A DNA stretch of 64,000 nt from JAJFJD01 sp965228975 (GTDB taxonomy: Bacteria; Pseudomonadota; Alphaproteobacteria; UBA8366): NCBI GenBank assembly GCA_965228975.1, contig OZ245851.1, forward strand, positions 4,154,001 through 4,218,000, read 5' to 3'. Numbering within the stretch: position 1 is the stretch's first letter; every line of letters starts with the position of its first letter. Made by a program: the position numbers and the translations under genes. This document shows positions 44,970-54,187 of the stretch, piece by piece. Under the pieces are notes generated by a model. The model ran no database searches, was not told the origin of the DNA, and was given only the letters and a program-made list of their open reading frames with translations.

Positions 44970-46337
44970 ATGAAGATGAAACGGTCAGTTGCCCCCTTTT
45001 GGACGGAAGCAGCGCTTATCCTGCTGATCGTCGGGGCGGCGGTCGGGGGCGTCGTCGCATACCAGCGGTCAGACCGGCCCGCACCGCTCTCCGATTGGGA
45101 AATAGAAAAGCTCAGCCTGACGCGAAAAGCCGCCGCCTTGGAGCGGGAGAACCACACCTTGCGGGAGGCCGTTCGCGCGCTCGAAACCCGCATTGCTCAA
45201 CGCGAGGACGCAAGCGGCACACGCGCCGCCCTGCTGACCGAAATTGAGGAATTGCACAAGCGCCGCGACAGCGCCCGCCTATCCGCTCAAACGGCCGAGG
45301 CCGAGGTCGATAAGACACGCGGTGCGCTCGCGACGCTCGAGGAGCAACTCGACCGGAAAAAGAAATTGCTTGAGTCGATAACCAAGGCCGCCGCCCAGCA
45401 GGAAGCCGCATTGGTCAAGGCTCGGGACTCACACCGGATTGAGCTGGAGAACCTGTCGAAGAAGCGGGCCGAAGCCAACAGGCGGGCCGACGCGGCCGCA
45501 GCGGACGTTGTCCGGATCGAACAGACACGTGACGCCCTCGAAACCGCGCTCGGCGAGCGGCGGGCCGTACTGGCGGCGTTATCGGAAGAGATTTCGAAAA
45601 CCCGCAAAGGGCTTGCCACGCTCGAGAACCGCATCGGCCAACGCAAATCCGATCTGGAGACGGCCCGCGAAGCCGACCTGCAACGGGAGGCCGCGGCGGC
45701 CAAGGCTCGGAAGGCCCTCCGTAAGGAGCTGGAGACCCTGGCACGGGAAAAAACCACGGCGGCCGAGCGTACCGACGCGGTCAAGGCCGATCTCGCCCGG
45801 ATGACACAAGACCTGAGCGCGCTCGAAACCACGCTCCGCGAAAGACGGGAGGAGTTGGCAACCTTGTCTTCGGAGGCTGCCCGCCGGAAATCCGTCTCGA
45901 CACAAGCGACCGAAACCCTGACATCCGAGATCGAGGCGTTGAAAATTCAGCGGGATCTGGCCGAACGGCAGGTCGATGCCGGCAAAGCACAAGCGGAGCG
46001 GCTGCGGCAGGAAACCGACGCGCTTCAAACGACGCTCCGGGCCCAACAAGCGCGGTTGAAATCGGTCGAGGACGCCGTGCGCCGTCGCAAGGCGGAACTG
46101 GAAGCGCTCCGCGCCCCGCCCACGGCGCAAACACCCGAACAGCTGACCGATCGGGCCGTCTGTCTGGAGGCTTGGGCGCGCATCGCCGCCGAGCCCAAGG
46201 CGCGGGAACGATTGGCCGACCTGCGGAAGAAGATCGCAGCGGCGGAAACCGAGCTTTGCGAATTGAACAAACGGCACAAGGCCGCCAAGGAAAAACTCAA
46301 ATCTTCGGCGAAAGAACCGAAGCCTCCCCGGCAATAA
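44970..46337 (+). CDS. Membrane-anchored long coiled-coil protein, internal repeats
   Basis: About 455 residues from ATG 44970 (AAGG 6 nt upstream; TTG one codon earlier is possible). A single N-terminal membrane helix (residues about 12-30) is followed by a nearly continuous coiled coil (about 45-370) rich in Ala, Glu, Arg and Lys, then a basic, proline-containing tail. The coil is made of related units: KTRGALATLEEQLDRKKKLL (near 116) recurs as KTRKGLATLENRIGQRKSDL (near 211), and DALETALGERRAVLAALSEE (188-207) as SALETTLRERREELATLSSE (282-301), a spacing of about 95 residues. The protein probably spans or tethers to the periplasm. No enzyme domain or known family recognised. Confidence 0.8.
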   Translation: MKMKRSVAPFWTEAALILLIVGAAVGGVVAYQRSDRPAPLSDWEIEKLSLTRKAAALERENHTLREAVRALETRIAQREDASGTRAALLTEIEELHKRRDSARLSAQTAEAEVDKTRGALATLEEQLDRKKKLLESITKAAAQQEAALVKARDSHRIELENLSKKRAEANRRADAAAADVVRIEQTRDALETALGERRAVLAALSEEISKTRKGLATLENRIGQRKSDLETAREADLQREAAAAKARKALRKELETLAREKTTAAERTDAVKADLARMTQDLSALETTLRERREELATLSSEAARRKSVSTQATETLTSEIEALKIQRDLAERQVDAGKAQAERLRQETDALQTTLRAQQARLKSVEDAVRRRKAELEALRAPPTAQTPEQLTDRAVCLEAWARIAAEPKARERLADLRKKIAAAETELCELNKRHKAAKEKLKSSAKEPKPPRQ

Positions 46338-46487
46338 CCCCTACATCGACGGGCACGCGGGGGTTCGCCCAGGCGACAGCGTTTCGCAAGGCGGGCACCG
46401 GGCGGATTAGACCATTCATGGCATCCGGCCGACAATGCGTTTCCACCGCGGAAGAAATCCATCGTCTAGACCAGGGGAGACACCAAG

Positions 46488-46979
46488 ATGAGTGTGATCG
46501 AAACCAAGTTGAACGGCATGGGCCTCGAAGTGCCGCCCACACATCCGTACCCCAAGCCCAATCGCCGATCCGGCGTACAGGTCGGCAATATCCTGTTTCT
46601 GTCCGGTCACGGCACGGGCAGGCAGGCGATGCCGCTCGGCATCAAGCAGTACGGCAAGGTCGGCGCGGACGTCACGGAGGACGAAGCTTACCTCTGCGCC
46701 AAATCCGCGGCCCTCTGCATGCTGGCCTCGATCAAAGAAACGGTGGGCGACCTGGATCGCGTCAAACGCGTGATTCGCCTCTACGGCATGGTGAACGGCG
46801 CGCCGGATTTCGACCGCCATATGGTCGTGATGGATGGCGCATCGGATTTGTTCTTCGAATTGTGGGGACCGGAGTTCGGTCAGCACGCCCGGGCGGCCGT
46901 GGGGATCGCGGGATTGCCGCGCGGCGCCGTGCTGGAGATCATGGGCGAGTTCGAGTTGCATCCGGAGAGTGAGGACTGA
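46488..46979 (+). CDS. RidA/YjgF family protein (2)
   Basis: The 163-residue protein, after GGGGAGACACCAAG, is a long RidA variant: NRRSGVQVGNILFLSGHGTG, VGDLDRVKRVIRLYGMVNGA, and a C-terminal AVVGIAGLPRGAVLEIMGEF-like end. It lacks parts of the arginine motif of classical RidA and resembles the group often labelled RidA family in catabolic loci. Convergent with a VOC gene. Confidence 0.88.
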   Translation: MSVIETKLNGMGLEVPPTHPYPKPNRRSGVQVGNILFLSGHGTGRQAMPLGIKQYGKVGADVTEDEAYLCAKSAALCMLASIKETVGDLDRVKRVIRLYGMVNGAPDFDRHMVVMDGASDLFFELWGPEFGQHARAAVGIAGLPRGAVLEIMGEFELHPESED

Positions 46980-47025
46980 CCGGCATGCCCGGTGCATGTC
47001 GACTGCGCGGATGCGGCCCTACTGC

Positions 47026-47454
47026 CTAATCGGCGGCTTGTTTCGGCTGGCCTGCCCCGATCCACGGATGGTCGGCGATATCGAACAGGCTGTTTTCCGG
47101 CCCCTTGAACTTATCCGACCGCTTCGGGCGATAGTAGGTTTTCTGTTCGTCGGGGTCCTCCGGCAGCTCGGAATAGGGTACGGCGCCGTTCTCCAAGCAC
47201 TTCTGCGCCGTGCCTTCGAGATCGTCGACAAAGACGCCGAAGTGATGCAGACCCGTGTAGTCGAGACCCTGATCGATCTGGTCCTGCTTGAAATTCAGCA
47301 CCGAGATGTTGATGGCGCCATCGGTCAAAATCACTCCGCGGGCGCGCGGATTGTCGATTCGCTTGATCTCCTCGAAGCCGAAAACCTTCTTGTAGAAATT
47401 CGCCTGCTTTTCCGGATTCAAACTGGCGATGGCGAGATGCTGAATACGAGCCAT
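47026..47454 (-). CDS. VOC-superfamily (glyoxalase/dioxygenase-like) protein
   Basis: The 142-residue protein is a single VOC module: RIQHLAIASLNPEKQANFYK, GLHHFGVFVDDLEGTAQKCL. Likely metal positions are His6 and His94; the usual C-terminal glutamate is replaced by an aspartate-containing LFDIADHPW. It may be a lyase, isomerase or resistance protein; function unknown. It is followed by a conserved hypothetical gene on the same strand. Confidence 0.88.
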   Translation of the reverse strand: MARIQHLAIASLNPEKQANFYKKVFGFEEIKRIDNPRARGVILTDGAINISVLNFKQDQIDQGLDYTGLHHFGVFVDDLEGTAQKCLENGAVPYSELPEDPDEQKTYYRPKRSDKFKGPENSLFDIADHPWIGAGQPKQAAD

Positions 47455-47519
47455 GATCTTACTCCCTGCTAGGGGTGGTTGAGTGTATCGGTGGGTGTGC
47501 GCCGCGAATCATCTCCCGG

Positions 47520-48581
47520 TCAAAGGTTCGAAATCCGGACGGAACATTCCTGGGTCGTGCTGAAGGTCGGTATGAAGGCGGAATGCTTGCCCGGCCCCCC
47601 CGCGACGAGAACCTGGATCCTCTCGGGCGACTCGGTCAGATAGAGATGATCGTTCACCAGCTTGTTGCCCCGTTCTCCCGCGTACACCAGTTGTTCTTCC
47701 GCCACGCGGGAGTAGTGGATCTTGGACTCTTCGTACAGCTTCTGTTGGATGTCCGGAATCGACCACCCGTCCCGGTGCATCGTCTGCGCATGCTCCGGCC
47801 CGAGGGCGACCACATACGGGCATAAGCCGCGAATGACGTTCACGCCGGTCTGCGAGATCGTGCCGGCAATCGTCGTCAAGATGGCATCACCCGACGTGCT
47901 GGCGTGATCGTTGATGTTATGCGGCGGTTCACAGGCAAGCACCGTTACGACGCTGTCGGTCGCCTCGAATCCCCGGCGCACGTGATAGGGCTCCCACGGG
48001 CTTTCTTCCTCGTTCTCGCCGAAACAGAAGCTGTATTTGGCTGGCGACCCTTGGGTCGCCCGGTCCATATCGCCCGGTGTCGCGCCGCCGATGTTCATCA
48101 GCGTCAGTTGGAGGGCGCGCCCGATCGTCGCATTGGCCTGTGCCCCCTGACCGAAACAGTTGCTGCCGCAGTTGATATCCAAAGTCTTTCGGACCGGCCC
48201 GCTGACGATCGTCATCGGCGCGCAGGAATGCGTCGTCGCCAGCGTCCCATGCAGATTGTAATCCGGCTGCAGGACCGCACGCACCGCCGCCACGATGACG
48301 GGAAGGTACTCGGCCCGGCACCCCGCCATGACCGCATTCGCCGCGATGCCCCGGATGGTCGGAATTAACTGTCGCGGTGTCATGGGCGGGAAGGGTTCGT
48401 TGTCGCCGCGGCAGGTCTCGACAAACCGGTCGACCACGCTTTCGGTCGGCATGATCAGCGGAAAGCCGTCGCTCCAACCCCGGTCAATCGCATACTCATT
48501 CCATTGCGCGAAATCGAGATCACCGACCTCGATCACCTCGCTTTCCGTTTCGTCTGTCATCAATCGGTCATTGCCTTTCAT
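47520..48581 (-). CDS. Conserved protein of the WSDGLPLVPPT family, function unknown
   Basis: The 353-residue protein (ATG 48581 after GGCGGA; 48560 is an alternative) contains the block RGWSDGFPLIMPTESVVDRF and long conserved runs such as IAANAVMAGCRAEYLPVIVA and GSPAKYSFCFGENEEESPWE. Relatives are widespread, often next to UGSC-type or reductase genes, without proven activity. Three cysteines (in MAGCRAEYL, HSCAPM and INCGSNCFG) may be functional. It lies 65 nt upstream of the VOC gene and downstream of a TauD-type gene. Confidence 0.8.
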   Translation of the reverse strand: MKGNDRLMTDETESEVIEVGDLDFAQWNEYAIDRGWSDGFPLIMPTESVVDRFVETCRGDNEPFPPMTPRQLIPTIRGIAANAVMAGCRAEYLPVIVAAVRAVLQPDYNLHGTLATTHSCAPMTIVSGPVRKTLDINCGSNCFGQGAQANATIGRALQLTLMNIGGATPGDMDRATQGSPAKYSFCFGENEEESPWEPYHVRRGFEATDSVVTVLACEPPHNINDHASTSGDAILTTIAGTISQTGVNVIRGLCPYVVALGPEHAQTMHRDGWSIPDIQQKLYEESKIHYSRVAEEQLVYAGERGNKLVNDHLYLTESPERIQVLVAGGPGKHSAFIPTFSTTQECSVRISNL

Positions 48582-48626
48582 TTTTCCGCCGCGTTCACGC
48601 AGCGGCGTCTTTCAGTCCCGCCGGCG

Positions 48627-49511
48627 CTATACCGGCTTATCGCCCTTGATCTGGACGCGGTGCATCAGCCGCCGGTGATCGGGATAATCGTTCAATGCCC
48701 AGTGCTGCAGGCAGCGGTTGTCCCAAAACGCGATCGAGCCTGCCTGCCAGCGGAATCGGCAGGTGAACTCCGGACGGGTGCTGTGGTCGTAAAGGTAACG
48801 CAGGATCGGCCGGCTTTCCTCGATCGTCATGCCGTCGAACCGTTCGGTCTGGATCATGTTGATGAACAGGCACCGACGTTCGGTTTCCGGATGCGTGCGC
48901 ACAACCGGGTGCACGGTCTCAACCGTCTTGAATCCGGTATCTTCGGCCATCGAATCGGTTGGCGGGACAAACCCGAGCTGCAACTTGCGCTTGGTCCGGC
49001 CGTCCGTGTGGACCGCGCGGAGCCCGGACAACATCGTCTTCATCCCATCCGACAGCGTCTCATAAGCGAGATATTGATTGGCGAACAAGGTGTCGCCGCC
49101 GACCGGTGGCACCTCCTTGGCCAACAGGATCGACCCTAAAGTCGGCGTTTCGAGATAGGTCGTGTCGGAATGCCACTCGGACCCGAAATTCAACCGGTCC
49201 TCCGGGTTCTTTTCGACCACCAGGATATGCGGATCGCCGCCGGGCAGCCGGCGGTGCGGCGGAATATCGGCGAGCGGCCCGAAGCACCGGCCGAGCCGGA
49301 TGAGTTCAGCGTCGCTCAACGGCTGGTCGCGGAAGAAAAGCACGAGATGATCGAGAAACGCGCGGCGCAGCGCCGCGACCGTCGCCGCATCCAGCGGCGC
49401 GCGCAGGTCGATCCCCGAAACTTCCGCACCTACCGCACCGGCGATCGGCGTGATCGCGAAGGGCGCGTCGCGGTTTTCGGATTCGGGGGCGGTTCGGACT
49501 GCGGTTACCAT
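48627..49511 (-). CDS. TauD/TfdA-family dioxygenase (5)
   Basis: The 294-residue protein has the TauD pattern: GAVGAEVSGIDLRAPLDAAT, iron HSD in GSEWHSDTTYLETPTLGS, and WDNRCLQHWALNDYPDHRRL with distal His and Arg. It is the upstream gene of a possible unit with the WSDGLPLVPPT-family and VOC genes. Substrate unknown; the fifth such enzyme in 31 kb. Confidence 0.93.
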   Translation of the reverse strand: MVTAVRTAPESENRDAPFAITPIAGAVGAEVSGIDLRAPLDAATVAALRRAFLDHLVLFFRDQPLSDAELIRLGRCFGPLADIPPHRRLPGGDPHILVVEKNPEDRLNFGSEWHSDTTYLETPTLGSILLAKEVPPVGGDTLFANQYLAYETLSDGMKTMLSGLRAVHTDGRTKRKLQLGFVPPTDSMAEDTGFKTVETVHPVVRTHPETERRCLFINMIQTERFDGMTIEESRPILRYLYDHSTRPEFTCRFRWQAGSIAFWDNRCLQHWALNDYPDHRRLMHRVQIKGDKPV

Positions 49512-49616
49512 GCCCCCATCTTACGTCTGCAGCTGCATTCGGCAAAAATCCCGAACCGCCATCGGGAAAGGCATCGGCCGATTTTCGACGCGGGATCGCG
49601 CCCGGTCGTATGCGGC

Positions 49617-51050
49617 TTACTGCCAGCCGCTCACCGACTTCACCTCGAGAAAGTCCTCAAGGCCCCAGACACCGCCCTCGCGGCCATTGCCGGATTGGCG
49701 GTAGCCGCCGAAGGGCGCACCGGCGCCACGGTTCGTGCCGTTGATCTGCACCATGCCGCTGCGCATCGAGCGGGTCACCCGGCGAGCCTTCTCGACGTCC
49801 TGCGTCTGGACGTAGTTGGTCAAACCGTAGTCCGTGTCGTTGGCCATCTCGATGGCTTGGTCCTCACCGTCGAACGGTGTCATCGCGAGCACCGGACCGA
49901 AGATTTCCTCGCGCCAAATCGTCATGTCCGGATCGACATCCGCGAAGACGGTCGGGCGCACGAACCAACCGCGGTTCAGCCCTTCCGGTCTTCCGGTGCC
50001 GCCGGCCGCCAGCCGCGCGCCGTCGTCGATGCCCTTTTGGATGAGGCCCTGGATCTTGTTCCACTGCACCTCCGAGACGACGGGACCGATTTGGCGTCCA
50101 TCGATGTCCGCCGCCGCGACCTCGGTCTGCGCGGCGACCGCCTGGGCCGTCTCGACCGCCTGATCGTAGATCGAGCGCTCTACGAGCATCCGGGTCGGCG
50201 CATTACAGGATTGTCCGGAATTGTTGAAGCAGTGACGGACGCCTCGGGTGACGGCCTTCTCGTCCGCATCGGCGAATACGACATTCGCACCCTTGCCGCC
50301 CAATTCCAGCGTGACGCGCTTGATCGTGTCGGCGGCGTTCTTGGTAATCGCGCGGCCGGCGCGGGTGGAGCCGGTGAAACTGACCATATCGACGTCCGGA
50401 TGCACCGAAAGTTGCGTGCCCACGCCGGGTCCGTCCCCGTTCACCAAGTTGAAGACGCCCGGCGGGATGTCGGCGGCATCCACCATTTCCGCAAAAAGAT
50501 ACGACGACAGCGGGGCAACTTCGGATGGTTTCAACACCACCGTGCAGCCCGCCGCCAGCGCGGGTCCGACCTTGAGCGCCACCTGGTTCATCGGCCAGTT
50601 CCAGGGCGTGATGAGTGCACAGACGCCGATCGGCTCCATCAGGATACGGTCACCGGGCGCATGATCGCCCAGCAGCTGGTCGAACTCGTAACTCTTCAGC
50701 GTGTCGATCGCGTTCTTCAAATGCCCGATGCCGGCGGCCGCCTGGGCCGAGCGGGCCAACGCAATCGGCGCGCCCATCTCCTGGCTGATCGCCTGGGCCA
50801 TGTCCTCGGCCCGCGCCTTATACGCGTCCAACAGCCGCTCCAGCGCGGCGACGCGCTCCTCTTTCGAGGTCCGCGCCCACGCCGGGAACGCCGCCTTGGC
50901 CGCGGCGACCGCGGCGTCGGTATCCGATTGACCGCCCAGGGAGATCGTGGCAACCGATTCCTCGGTCGACGGGTTCTCCACCGCCAGCTCCTGACCATCG
51001 AGCGGCGCTGTCCAGGCGCCGTTGATATAGAATTTGCGTGCGTCTTGCAT
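49617..51050 (-). CDS. Aldehyde dehydrogenase family protein
   Basis: The 477-residue protein has the ALDH catalytic residues: Cys282 in NNSGQSCNAPTRML and Glu249 in VTLELGGKGANVVF, with the NAD-site ITPWNWPM (residues 147-154) and FTGSTRAG (225-232). It oxidises an aldehyde to an acid with NAD(P). A perfect 14-bp palindrome lies about 60 nt upstream of its start. Confidence 0.95.
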   Translation of the reverse strand: MQDARKFYINGAWTAPLDGQELAVENPSTEESVATISLGGQSDTDAAVAAAKAAFPAWARTSKEERVAALERLLDAYKARAEDMAQAISQEMGAPIALARSAQAAAGIGHLKNAIDTLKSYEFDQLLGDHAPGDRILMEPIGVCALITPWNWPMNQVALKVGPALAAGCTVVLKPSEVAPLSSYLFAEMVDAADIPPGVFNLVNGDGPGVGTQLSVHPDVDMVSFTGSTRAGRAITKNAADTIKRVTLELGGKGANVVFADADEKAVTRGVRHCFNNSGQSCNAPTRMLVERSIYDQAVETAQAVAAQTEVAAADIDGRQIGPVVSEVQWNKIQGLIQKGIDDGARLAAGGTGRPEGLNRGWFVRPTVFADVDPDMTIWREEIFGPVLAMTPFDGEDQAIEMANDTDYGLTNYVQTQDVEKARRVTRSMRSGMVQINGTNRGAGAPFGGYRQSGNGREGGVWGLEDFLEVKSVSGWQ

Positions 51051-51110
51051 GCCCTGCTCCCTAAGTGGATTGAACCCTGCGTTCGTACGGGATCGGATCG
51101 GTCTCGAAAT

Positions 51111-51124
51111 CGTCTGTACAGACG
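51111..51124. promoter_or_regulatory. 14-bp palindrome upstream of aldehyde dehydrogenase
   Basis: CGTCTGTACAGACG is a perfect palindrome 60 nt upstream of the aldehyde dehydrogenase start. Its symmetry and TCTGTACAGA core resemble TetR-type operators. No TetR gene is adjacent in this window. Nothing else was recognised in the 312-bp gap 51051-51362. Confidence 0.5.
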
Positions 51125-51362
51125 GTTAGGCCAGAAGATATGTCTGCCGAAAACCGCATCAAGATTTCCGACGGAAAACCTATGCAGGTTGCGTATCGGT
51201 GTCCAGCCGCCTTCCTTGCCCGCCGTGGGCACCGGAGACGACCCTTGAGACTTGCGCTATTTTCGCTAAACCGCTGTGGACGCGAGCCCGCCCCGCGATC
51301 GCGGTGCAGGGCATGATTCCCGCGGCCAATTGGCCCAAGGACCCGGCCGGAGGCAGTTTCGA

Positions 51363-51800
51363 ATGATCGACTTTATTAAGAACGTCGCCGCTCAGTTCAA
51401 TGCCGACTCGCTGATTGCGATTGCGCTCGCGACCGCCTGTGCCGCTGCCGTCGGCCTGATTTATTATGCTGTCTTGGGCAAGGCCTGGCGGCAGGCGGCC
51501 TCGATGACCGATGCGGCCGCAGGAACCAGCCGGTCTCCGGGCACCTTTCTCATCGCCGGTGCTTGCTACGCCCTGCTGGCATTGTCGCTGTTCGGCGTGA
51601 TCTGGCACGTTTCACAGGGTGAGGTCACATTGCGTGCGAGCCTGATCGCCGCGGGGTTCACATGGTTCGGCTTCATCGTGAGCACCATGATCGCCAACCA
51701 CCGGCTCCAAGGCCGTCCGTTCCGTCTGACGCTGATCGGTGCCGGCCACTGGCTGTTGGTGGTTTTCGCGCAGGGTGGGGTGATCGGCCTTCTAGCCTAA
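51363..51800 (+). CDS. DUF1761-like four-helix membrane protein
   Basis: From ATG 51363 (GGAGG 9 nt upstream) the 145-residue protein has four predicted membrane helices (about 18-42, 63-86, 91-112, 121-144) and the YYAVLGKAW motif seen in DUF1761 proteins. It is probably an inner-membrane protein of unknown function. The next gene (aconitase-type) starts 118 nt later. Confidence 0.75.
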   Translation: MIDFIKNVAAQFNADSLIAIALATACAAAVGLIYYAVLGKAWRQAASMTDAAAGTSRSPGTFLIAGACYALLALSLFGVIWHVSQGEVTLRASLIAAGFTWFGFIVSTMIANHRLQGRPFRLTLIGAGHWLLVVFAQGGVIGLLA

Positions 51801-51917
51801 GCCGGTGCCACATATGTCCGGTGCGGCAATTGGATTTGCCGGGCTGGCGTCGCTACACTCGCCGCATGGTGCGCGCCGCGCGCTTTGCCGCCTCCGAACA
51901 TCAATAGCAGGACGACG

Positions 51918-53165
51918 ATGGGACACACGATCACCGAGAAAATCCTCGCGGCGCATGCGGGCGTCAAGGCGGTCCATCCTGGCGATATCGTCATGGCGGA
52001 CCTCGATCTGGTGGTCGACCTCGATATCGTCTTCGGCATTACCGGCGGCCATCAAACCCCAACCCGGGTGTTCGACCCCGACAAGATCGCCGTCGTCGCC
52101 GACCATACGGTGCCTGCACCCAGCATTGCGGCGGCCAACGCGATGGCGCGGATGCGGCAATTCGTCGAGAAGTTCGGGATCGAGAAATTCTATGCGGAAG
52201 GCCGTCACGGCATTGCCCATGTGGTTCTGGCCGAAGACGGGCTGGCCCTGCCCGGCACGACGCTGGCCTGCGACGATTCCCATTCCTGTTCATCGGGCGC
52301 CTTGAATTGCCTGGCGCGGGGCCTCGGCCTGGCGGACATGATGTACGCGCTGTGCAAAGGGCAAGCATGGTATTTCGTCGGACCGACGGTGAAGCTGACG
52401 CTGGACGGCGCCCTCCGCGAACGGGTCTATCCGCGCGACATTCTGCACCACATCGCCCATGTGCACGGCGCCTTCCCAGGCCGGAATCTGGAATGGGACG
52501 GCGAAGCGGTCGCGGCGATGCCGATGCAAGGGCGCTTCACGCTGGCGACGCTGTCGGCGGAACTCTCCGCCGACTTTTCGATGTTCCGGCATGACGACGT
52601 CACGGCAGCTTATTTGGAGGGGCGGGCCGCCAAGCCCTACGAACCGGTCGATCCCGACCCCGACGCGACGTACGAACGGGAAATCCGCATCGACCTGTCC
52701 GACCTGGAACCGCTGGTCGTGCTGCCGAACAAAGTGGCGCACAATGCCAAGCTGGCGCGCGACCTTGCCGGGACCAAGATCGACCAGGCCTTCATCGGGT
52801 CCTGCGCGAACGGCCGGATCGAGGATTTCGCGGTCGCGGCCGAGATCATGCGGGGCCGGCAGGTGGCGCCCGGCGTGCGCATGATCGTGACCCCGGGCAG
52901 TCAGGCTGTGTTGAAGGAAGCCATGGCCAGGGGTTATGTCGAAACGTTGATGGAGGCGGGCGCGGTCGTCACCAATTCGACCTGCGGGGCCTGCTACGGC
53001 GGGCATATGGGGGTGCTGGGCGACGGCGAGATCTGCATCACCGCCAGCACCCGGAACTTCAAAGGGCGGATGGGCAGCCCCGAGGCGGAAATCTATCTCG
53101 GCTCACCCGCCACCGTGGCGGCGTCGGCCATCAGCGGCACCATCGCCGATCCGCGGGAGGTGTAA
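51918..53165 (+). CDS. Aconitase/LeuC-family dehydratase, large subunit
   Basis: From ATG 51918 (AGGACGACG upstream) the 415-residue protein has the iron-sulfur cysteines of the family: Cys296 in IGSCANGRIED and Cys356/Cys359 in STCGACYGGHMG, and a CDDSHSCSSGALN block corresponding to the substrate-binding GDSHT region. It hydrates/dehydrates an isopropylmalate-, homoaconitate- or methylmalate-like acid with its small subunit, whose gene begins 2 nt later. The family member is probably not the biosynthetic LeuC, because no other leu gene is near. Confidence 0.9.
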   Translation: MGHTITEKILAAHAGVKAVHPGDIVMADLDLVVDLDIVFGITGGHQTPTRVFDPDKIAVVADHTVPAPSIAAANAMARMRQFVEKFGIEKFYAEGRHGIAHVVLAEDGLALPGTTLACDDSHSCSSGALNCLARGLGLADMMYALCKGQAWYFVGPTVKLTLDGALRERVYPRDILHHIAHVHGAFPGRNLEWDGEAVAAMPMQGRFTLATLSAELSADFSMFRHDDVTAAYLEGRAAKPYEPVDPDPDATYEREIRIDLSDLEPLVVLPNKVAHNAKLARDLAGTKIDQAFIGSCANGRIEDFAVAAEIMRGRQVAPGVRMIVTPGSQAVLKEAMARGYVETLMEAGAVVTNSTCGACYGGHMGVLGDGEICITASTRNFKGRMGSPEAEIYLGSPATVAASAISGTIADPREV

Positions 53166-53167
53166 CC

Positions 53168-53674
53168 ATGGCGCTGCGCATCGAAGGCACCGCCTGGGTT
53201 TTCGGCGACGATATCAACACCGACCTGATCTTGCCGGGTTCCGCGTTTCTGCTGCCGGTGGAAGAGCAGATTAAATATTGCTTCTCCGCCAACCGCCCGG
53301 GCTGGAGCGATCAGGTCCGGCCCGGCGATATCGTCGTCGCCGGGGAGAATTTCGGTGTCGGCTCCGGCCGTCCCATCGGAAATGTTTTCGCCGAGCTCGG
53401 CGTCGCCGGGGTCGTCGCCGCCTCGTTCAACGGCTTGGGCCTGCGCAATTGCGTCAACTACGGGGTCCATGTCCTGCCCTGCCCCGACGCCACGTCGGCG
53501 ATCGCCGACGGCGACCGTATCGCCGTGGACTGGGAAGGCGGCACCGTCCGCAATCTCGACCAGGGAACCGAAATATCCGGGAAACCCTTGCCGGCGGCCC
53601 TTCTCGACATCGCCGAAAAAGGCGGCGTCATCCCCGTCTTGCAAGCCGAAGGGCTATTGGAAGACGCTGAATAA
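53168..53674 (+). CDS. Aconitase/LeuD-family dehydratase, small subunit
   Basis: The 168-residue protein carries the swivel domain pattern WVFGDDINTDLILPGSAF and FGVGSGRPIGNVFAELGVAG, both LeuD-like. Two nucleotides separate it from the large-subunit stop, so the two are surely translated together. Together they form the two-part dehydratase. Confidence 0.92.
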   Translation: MALRIEGTAWVFGDDINTDLILPGSAFLLPVEEQIKYCFSANRPGWSDQVRPGDIVVAGENFGVGSGRPIGNVFAELGVAGVVAASFNGLGLRNCVNYGVHVLPCPDATSAIADGDRIAVDWEGGTVRNLDQGTEISGKPLPAALLDIAEKGGVIPVLQAEGLLEDAE

Positions 53675-53811
53675 AGCGTCGGCGCACCGGACAAGCGACC
53701 GCAAGACGGTTGCGCGATGCCGAAACCGATCTAATTTCAAAAGCGGTCGCTGTGGAGCATCGCCGTGCGAACCCGGCTTCCCAGCATCGGCAACCAAGGA
53801 AAGGAAAGGCG

Positions 53812-54183
53812 ATGAGAAAGATTGCGATCACCATGGCCGCAATAGCGGGCCTTTTGATGTTCCAATCCATTCCCGGCATGGCTCATCACGGCTGGAGCTG
53901 GACGACAGGCGGCAATATCGAACTGACCGGCGTCATTCAACGGGTGAGCCTCGGCATGCCGCATGGAATCGTCTATGTCGATGCCGAGGGCGAAGTTTGG
54001 ACGGTGGAGGTCGGGCAGCCCTGGCGCAACGAACGGGCCGGGCTGAAGCCGGGCGATCTGGCGAAGGGCGTCGAGATTCGCGTGGTCGGCGAGCCTTCCG
54101 CCGATGTGGCCGATAAACTCTTGAAAGCCGAGCGCCTCTATATCGGCAAGCGCGAGTACGACCTCTACCCCGATCGCGACTGA
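53812..54183 (+). CDS. DUF6152 family periplasmic protein
   Basis: The start at 53812 follows AAGGAAAGGCG and gives 123 residues. A signal peptide (residues 1-24, GMA-HHGWS) is followed by the typical HHGWSWTTGGNIELTGVI of DUF6152 proteins. The HH pair at the mature N-terminus could bind a metal. Such proteins usually sit beside a DUF6644 membrane protein, as here (4 nt gap). Function unknown. Confidence 0.85.
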   Translation: MRKIAITMAAIAGLLMFQSIPGMAHHGWSWTTGGNIELTGVIQRVSLGMPHGIVYVDAEGEVWTVEVGQPWRNERAGLKPGDLAKGVEIRVVGEPSADVADKLLKAERLYIGKREYDLYPDRD

Positions 54184-54187
54184 CTGC

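Noticed and set aside
44596..44970. 124-residue plus-strand open frame before the coiled-coil gene
   Set aside because: Arg/Gly/Pro-rich composition, no ribosome-binding site of note and no family pattern.
49170..51248. 692-residue plus-strand open frame antisense to the TauD and aldehyde dehydrogenase genes
   Set aside because: It spans two real genes with intact catalytic residues on the other strand and has Arg-rich, low-complexity content.
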